Shown piece by piece: positions 40,365-44,400 of a DNA stretch of 44,400 nucleotides. Under the pieces are notes generated by a model. The model did not search any database. It was given only the letters and a program-made list of their open reading frames with translations, and had not been told where the DNA came from. Source of the stretch: Verrucomicrobiales bacterium (GTDB lineage: Bacteria; Verrucomicrobiota; Verrucomicrobiia; Limisphaerales; UBA9464); the NCBI GenBank assembly GCA_005801385.1, contig SYEM01000329.1, positions 1-44,400 on the forward strand. The letters run 5' to 3'. Numbering within the stretch: the stretch's first letter is position 1; each line of letters begins with the position of its first letter. The position numbers were made by a program, and so were the translations under genes.

Positions 40365-41429
40365 ATGAAAAAAACTCTTCTCTCCCCGCGTCGATCGAAG
40401 TCCTCCACCCGCATCCCCTCGGCCCGGGTTTCCGTTCGCTCGAGTCGGTGGTCGAAGCCGGTCTCGCCCCGTCCGAACAAGGGGGCTGCGATCCCCTCGA
40501 AGCCGCAGATCGAGGTGGCCCGTGGGGTGGTCGATACGGCGTCGGCGTCCGCTCCGTACGAGACCCGCTCGGCCCTGTCCCTGTACATGAAGGATGCGGT
40601 GGAGGTGCCCCTGCTCACGATTGCGGAGGAGAATGCCCTCGCCGCCCGCATCCACCGGGGCGACATGGAGGCTCGGGAACACATGATCCGCGCCAACCTG
40701 CGTCTCGTGGTGAAGATTGCGCGGGACTACGACGGATTTGGTTTGCCGCTCCTGGACCTGATCAATGAGGGGAACATCGGCCTGATGAAGGGCGTGGAAA
40801 GGTTTGATCCGGCCAAGGGCGGCAAGCTCTCAACCTATGCGTCCTGGTGGATCAAGCAGTCCATCAAGCGGGCCCTCGCCAACCAGTCGAAGACGATCCG
40901 TCTTCCGGTCCACCTCGTCGACAAGGTCACCCGGATGCGCCGGGTCGCCCACCAGCTCCAGGAGCTGCTCGGGCGGGAGGCGACGGATGAGGAGCTGGCC
41001 GAGGAGCTGGATGTCCCCGTGAAGAAGGTCCGCTTCTGGCAGCGCGTCGCCCAGAAGACGTCCTCCCTGGATGCCCCGCTCGGTGACGAGGACTCGAGCC
41101 GTCTGGCGGATGTGGTCCCCGATGCGGAAGGGAAGACGCCCTTTGCGACCCTCGAGGAATCCACAACCCACAGGATGCTCCGCCAATTCCTTGGCATTCT
41201 GGACGCTCGCGAGCTGGCGATCCTTCAGGAGCGGTTCGGTCTGGAGGGGGGAGCCGAGAAGACCCTCGATGAGATTGGGCGTCGGTTTGGTGTCACGCGG
41301 GAACGGATCCGCCAGCTCCAGAACATCGCCTTGTCCAAGCTTCGACGGAAGATCGAGCAGCATGAGGCCGTCATGAAGCCGTCCGAGGAGCCCTCTCCCT
41401 GGGTTCCCGCGGATCTCGTGGAGCTCTGA
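40365..41429 (+). CDS. RpoD-type (group 2-like) sigma-70 factor
   Basis: 354 residues. Lacks the long acidic region 1.1; the first ~60 residues are instead basic and Ser-rich (RRSKSSTRIPSARVSVRSSR). Region 1.2 begins SALSLYMKDAVEVPLLT. Regions 2.1-2.4: RANLRLVVKIARDYDGFGLP, DLINEGNIGLMKGVERF and KLSTYASWWIKQSIKRALA. Region 3 follows: TKTIRLPVH-like KTIRLPVHLVDKVTRMRRV. Region 4.2 is KTLDEIGRRFGVTRERIRQL. The gene lies divergently from the CarH-like regulator and probably is controlled by it. Such sigma factors in Verrucomicrobia usually direct stress or stationary-phase genes. It may be a light- or B12-responsive sigma by association. The 3' end is 12 bases from the convergent acpS. Confidence 0.93.
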   Translation: MKKTLLSPRRSKSSTRIPSARVSVRSSRWSKPVSPRPNKGAAIPSKPQIEVARGVVDTASASAPYETRSALSLYMKDAVEVPLLTIAEENALAARIHRGDMEAREHMIRANLRLVVKIARDYDGFGLPLLDLINEGNIGLMKGVERFDPAKGGKLSTYASWWIKQSIKRALANQSKTIRLPVHLVDKVTRMRRVAHQLQELLGREATDEELAEELDVPVKKVRFWQRVAQKTSSLDAPLGDEDSSRLADVVPDAEGKTPFATLEESTTHRMLRQFLGILDARELAILQERFGLEGGAEKTLDEIGRRFGVTRERIRQLQNIALSKLRRKIEQHEAVMKPSEEPSPWVPADLVEL

Positions 41430-41441
41430 GGCTCGTGAGGT

Positions 41442-41819
41442 TCACCCCTCGAGGAGGACCGTCGCACCGGCGGTCGTCACCGTGTGGGTCAGGGTGAGGT
41501 GTACGGACACCACACCCATCCTCCGTGCCAGCTCAGATCCAGAGTCGTGGAGGACCAACGCAGGTCTTCCCGACGGGTGACGGACGACTTCAAGGTCGAG
41601 CCATCCGAGCTCCGTCCCGATTCCTGTGCCAAAAGCCTTGCTGGCCGCCTCCTTCGCGGCGAAGCGGGCGGCGACATGGAGCGCAGGGCGCCCCTGGGTC
41701 TGACAGTACTGGATCTCCTCGGGTCTCAGGATCCTGCCCAGAAACCGGTCCCCGAAACGCCGGATCGAGTCTTCGATCCGGTCGACCTCCACCAGGTCCA
41801 TTCCGATGCCATGGATCAT
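41442..41819 (-). CDS. acpS: Holo-[acyl-carrier-protein] synthase
   Basis: 125 residues, the usual AcpS length. Signature residues: HGIGMDLVEVDRIEDSI with the Asp that binds Mg, FLGRILRPEEIQYC, and RFAAKEAASKAFGTGIG with the Glu and Lys of the active site; then VVRHPSGRPALVL and VHLTLTHTVTTAGATVLL. It moves 4'-phosphopantetheine from CoA to the acyl carrier protein, needed for fatty acid synthesis. It follows pdxJ by 23 bases, the same pdxJ-acpS order as in E. coli, so a shared transcript is likely. It converges on the sigma-70 gene. Confidence 0.95.
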   Translation of the reverse strand: MIHGIGMDLVEVDRIEDSIRRFGDRFLGRILRPEEIQYCQTQGRPALHVAARFAAKEAASKAFGTGIGTELGWLDLEVVRHPSGRPALVLHDSGSELARRMGVVSVHLTLTHTVTTAGATVLLEG

Positions 41820-41842
41820 GTCCGGGCAACCCTTCCCGAGCC

Positions 41843-42592
41843 TCAGCCGGCATAGCCCTTCATCACGGACAACATCTCCGAGATGGCGGCAGGCAGTCCG
41901 ATGAACACCGCCCGGCCGATCAGGGTATGGCCGATGTTGAGTTCATGGAGGTGCGGCACGACGTGCAGGACTGGAACGTTCCCAGTGGTCAGACCGTGGC
42001 CTGCATTCACGATCAGCCCGGCCTGGTGTGCAAGCCGTGCCGCGCCCACCAGTCGCTGGAGTTCCCGGTTCCGGTCCTCCTTGCGGTTGAACAGGTCCGC
42101 ATAGCGTCCTGTGTGGAGCTCCACGGCCTGGGCTCCGACACGGGCCGACGCCTCGATCTGTGCCGGATCTGGATCGATGAACAGGCTGACCTGGATCCCG
42201 CTTCCGTTCAGGCGTCCGATTGTTCCGCGCAGCGATTCCTCGCTTCCTAGAACATCGAGTCCGCCTTCGGTGGTGACCTCGGTCCGGTGTTCCGGGACGA
42301 GGCAGACGAACTCGGGCTGCGTCCTGAGGGCGATCTCAACCATGGCGGCCGAGTTCGCCAGTTCGAGGTTCAGCGGAATCCGGATCCGCTCCTTGAGACG
42401 CTGCAGGTCGAAGTCCTGGAGGTGTCGACGATCCTCCCGGAGGTGGGCTGTGATGCCGTGGGCTCCGGCTTCCTGGCACAGGAGAGCGGCTTCAGCCGGG
42501 TCGGGCTCCGCTCGCCAGAAGGTTGGATCATCGCGGTCTCGGGCCTGCCGCAGGGTGGCGACGTGGGCGATGTTGACGCCGAGACGGAGCAT
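41843..42592 (-). CDS. pdxJ: Pyridoxine 5'-phosphate synthase
   Basis: 249 residues, a TIM barrel. Family landmarks: RLGVNIAHVATLRQARDRDD, AGAHGITAHLREDRRHLQD (phosphate and catalytic His), IPLNLELANSAAMVEIAL, EFVCLVPEHRTEVTTEGGLD, VSLFIDPDPAQIEASARVGA, AVELHTGRYAD, and AGHGLTTGNVPVLHVVPHLH. It joins 1-deoxy-xylulose 5-phosphate with 3-amino-2-oxopropyl phosphate to make pyridoxine phosphate. The start is one base after the stop of the upstream secreted-protein gene. Followed by acpS. It does not link specifically to the PLP-lacking NifS-like protein far upstream. Confidence 0.96.
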   Translation of the reverse strand: MLRLGVNIAHVATLRQARDRDDPTFWRAEPDPAEAALLCQEAGAHGITAHLREDRRHLQDFDLQRLKERIRIPLNLELANSAAMVEIALRTQPEFVCLVPEHRTEVTTEGGLDVLGSEESLRGTIGRLNGSGIQVSLFIDPDPAQIEASARVGAQAVELHTGRYADLFNRKEDRNRELQRLVGAARLAHQAGLIVNAGHGLTTGNVPVLHVVPHLHELNIGHTLIGRAVFIGLPAAISEMLSVMKGYAG

Positions 42593-42593
42593 T

Positions 42594-44042
42594 TCAGGTC
42601 CGGGTTTTGGCTGGTGTGTTTGTGGCGCCCAGCCGAATGGGCGGGATCGGATCCAGCCACTTGGCGAGTAGGGCGAGCTCCAGTCCGGAGAGTCCCACCG
42701 GAGATTTCCGTCGAATCAGCGCGTGGGCGGCGTCCTTGCGGGTCACCGTGGTGACGCATTCGCCGATCAGCGGCCCCGCAGCCAGAAGCCATCGCACCGC
42801 GGGGGTGGTGGTCACCACGCTGCGGCCCTCCAAAAGGTCTGGGAGCTGGAGCGCGGCGTTCCACTGGCGGATCGAGTCCGAGGTGAATTCGAAGTCATAG
42901 ACCAGCATGTCCGGCCGGTTCATCTGCGAGAGCATCTCCGGGGACGGCGGATTGGTGGTCTTCACAAGCGGAATCATGGCCAGTGTCACCAGGGGCTTCT
43001 TCTCCTTGGTCATCGCTTCCACCATCGGCGCCAGCGGAAGGCCTCCGGCGAGGACCAGCCGGTTGGTGCTCGCGAAGAGCTCCCCCTTGTAGCGTGGGGT
43101 GGCACTGTCCGGCGCGAATCCCCCGTGATAGATCCCATGCAGGCGCTTCAGGTACCCGGTCGGATCGTCGTACTGGGCTGCGAAATAGGGGTAGCGATAC
43201 GAATTGTTGGGTTGACCCCACACAAAAAGCTGGTTGGGCCATCCGCTTCCGGTCGACGGCTTAGGGTCCAGCCAACCCGCCGTGAGTGGGTCGAGACCCC
43301 GCGCGGCCGTGAACTGGACGAGGGGCTCGCGGATGAACCCGGGCACCAACCAGCCGGGAAGCGGCTCCGGGATGGGCTGGATGGGTTTCAGGGTGCCCTC
43401 GACCCGCACATTCCCGTTGGTGGGTGCGAATGTGAGCTCAAGCGCAGGCTGCCCGGCCACGGCGCTCTTCCAGTGCAGCAGCGTTCCCGGGGAAGGGGAA
43501 GGGACCGTCAGGCGTGCGAGGGTCGACTCCATCGGCTGGGTTGCGGAATCGGATACCGCCAGGACCCATGCATCCTTCCGGAGGAGCTGGGGCTTGGAGG
43601 CCGAGGCCGGATTCCGGGCGGCCTGGATGGCACCCACCCAGGCGGGCCAGCGTTTCTCCCAGACCGCAATCCGGTCAGCCGGGAGCTGGATCGCCACGGC
43701 GACCTCACGTCCCTTCGTCCCCCGGAGCACCTCGCCGGCGGAGCCGCTTCGGAGGAGGTCGTGCGCCAGCGCGATCCCCGCCTCGAGCGCGGCGGGAGGG
43801 ATATTCGTCTTTCCTGTCGTGAACCGCCACCAGGTCTCCGCAAGGTGACGGGACAGCGCAGGGCCTACCGCCGTCGCCTCGGGAAGGGTGAGGACCTTTG
43901 CCAGGACGGGCGCCCGCGTCTGGGTCTGTAGGGCGTCGCCGCCGGCGAATCGCCACTGGATCTCAGGCTGTGGCCCGGAATCCGCGGCGTTGGCGGGATT
44001 GAATGCGAGGATGGCGACGATGCAGAGAACGAGTCGGAGCAT
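42594..44042 (-). CDS. Secreted hypothetical protein of ~480 residues
   Basis: 482 residues from ATG 44042 (an earlier in-frame ATG at 44096 adds unconserved sequence). A signal peptide (LVLCIVAILAFNPANAAD) leads to a mature protein with no recognised family. Visible features: a helical N-terminal part (LSRHLAETWWRFTTGKTNIP), a middle rich in aromatic residues (PNNSYRYPYFAAQYDDPTGY), and a C-terminal helix-strand part (SDSIRQWNAALQLPDLLEG, SGLELALLAKWLDPIPP). Many Trp residues suggest a folded exported domain. The stop is one base before pdxJ, so it heads the pdxJ-acpS unit. Verrucomicrobial lineage-specific protein is the likely description. Function not inferred. Confidence 0.7.
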   Translation of the reverse strand: MLRLVLCIVAILAFNPANAADSGPQPEIQWRFAGGDALQTQTRAPVLAKVLTLPEATAVGPALSRHLAETWWRFTTGKTNIPPAALEAGIALAHDLLRSGSAGEVLRGTKGREVAVAIQLPADRIAVWEKRWPAWVGAIQAARNPASASKPQLLRKDAWVLAVSDSATQPMESTLARLTVPSPSPGTLLHWKSAVAGQPALELTFAPTNGNVRVEGTLKPIQPIPEPLPGWLVPGFIREPLVQFTAARGLDPLTAGWLDPKPSTGSGWPNQLFVWGQPNNSYRYPYFAAQYDDPTGYLKRLHGIYHGGFAPDSATPRYKGELFASTNRLVLAGGLPLAPMVEAMTKEKKPLVTLAMIPLVKTTNPPSPEMLSQMNRPDMLVYDFEFTSDSIRQWNAALQLPDLLEGRSVVTTTPAVRWLLAAGPLIGECVTTVTRKDAAHALIRRKSPVGLSGLELALLAKWLDPIPPIRLGATNTPAKTRT

Positions 44043-44193
44043 AGACGTCCCTGATTGGTCGCATGTCCGCCACCCCGGTGCAATGTCACAGAGCACCCGG
44101 GGACGGGGGACTCACATGGGGACACGGAGGCACGGAGGGAAGACGGGGGAGAGTGCCGGGGGGAAACGAGGGGCCCAGGGTGGCTTCTCATCG

Positions 44194-44256
44194 GACGCCG
44201 ACGGCGTCGGCGGGTGGGTGATGCAGTGCCCTGCATCACTGGGCGCGGGAGCGCCC
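44194..44256. repeat. Three tandem tight hairpins
   Basis: GACGCC(GAC)GGCGTC at 44194-44208; GTGATGCAG(TGCC)CTGCATCAC at 44218-44239, nine perfect pairs with a four-base loop; GGGCGC(GGGA)GCGCCC at 44241-44256. The spacing is 9 and 1 bases. They look like REP/palindromic intergenic elements or a structured RNA. Confidence 0.5.
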
Positions 44257-44331
44257 TCCGGTAGCAACTGTCTTTTGTGGATCGTCGTTAGGCGCAGAGA
44301 AGGCAGATCGTTGGGGGAGTGATGATGGCCC

Positions 44332-44350
44332 TGGGGGACTCTGTCCCCCA
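44332..44350. terminator. Hairpin followed by a T-tract
   Basis: TGGGGGAC (44332-44339) pairs with GTCCCCCA (44343-44350) around TCT. About 20 bases later comes ATTTTTCG. On the plus strand this is terminator-like, but no plus-strand gene precedes it within the window, so it may belong to a repeat element. Confidence 0.4.
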
Positions 44351-44400
44351 AGCCCCCTGGGATTTTTCGCCTTGGGATCGATCCCGCAGGGTTGCCGGCC

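Larger units (their letters stand above)
44043..44400. other. Intergenic end of the window, rich in hairpins, no gene recognised
   Basis: About 358 bases. No frame looks like a protein. It holds a purine-rich stretch GGGACACGGAGGCACGGAGG (near 44118-44137) and a cluster of inverted repeats reported separately. The left end contains the promoter region of the secreted-protein gene at 42594-44042. Confidence 0.4.

Noticed and set aside
1-44400. CRISPR arrays, insertion sequences, prophage or biosynthetic clusters
   Set aside because: No regular direct repeats with spacers, no transposase or integrase and no cluster of synthase genes was found.

Overview
The window reads as a high-GC chromosomal segment of a verrucomicrobial bacterium, probably from the Limisphaerales/Pedosphaera side of the phylum. 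The assignment rests on gene content: a PVC-type CxxCH heme protein, a DUF1080 protein, a secreted sulfatase, a very long CotH/lamin-tail/chitobiase-like secreted protein, and two short prepilin-like proteins with the [18 protein letters not shown] leader. No insertion sequence, prophage, CRISPR array or plasmid gene was seen. The layout is mostly housekeeping genes mixed with lineage-specific secreted proteins.

Layout. 1-3400: end of a TPR protein, an RsmB-type rRNA m5C methyltransferase with a long Arg/Gly/Pro-rich N-terminus, and a TatD nuclease. 3500-4700: a small ribbon-helix-helix-like protein, an AT-richer spacer and a PmtA-like methyltransferase. 4764-6397: two secreted proteins of unknown function. 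6459-9950: an Fe-S cluster locus on the minus strand (Rrf2 regulator, IscU scaffold, NifS/IscS-like protein, Mrp/ApbC ATPase) with a palindromic operator and an internal terminator. 10002-13179: proA, a zinc alcohol dehydrogenase and a prepilin-like gene. 13285-19137: the giant secreted protein. 19168-21572: DUF1080 protein, nucleoside monophosphate kinase, membrane protein. 21667-27743: DciA, SDR epimerase, sulfatase, small unknowns, RNase III, DUF309. 27821-29307: a Tat-type FAD oxidase whose signal peptide is out of frame. 29409-29610: tRNA-Leu(GAG) and tRNA-Pro(CGG). 29770-35946: ChbG/YdjC deacetylase, prepilin-like protein, lipoprotein, DUF11 protein, RelE-like protein, SppA, small membrane protein. 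35977-39066: PVC heme protein. 39177-41429: a CarH/LitR-like B12 regulator divergent from a sigma-70 factor. 41442-44042: acpS, pdxJ and a secreted unknown.

The strongest unusual signal is the Fe-S locus. The NifS/IscS-like gene is intact and keeps the mobile-loop cysteine and the C-terminal region that meets IscU. By hand alignment, however, it has lost the PLP-forming lysine (Arg), the PLP-contacting Gln (Ala) and Asn (His), and the substrate-binding Arg (Ile). That pattern suggests a pseudo-desulfurase acting as a scaffold or persulfide acceptor beside a canonical IscU. The second signal is the CarH-like/sigma-70 pair, which shares an intergenic region carrying repeated GGACAA motifs.
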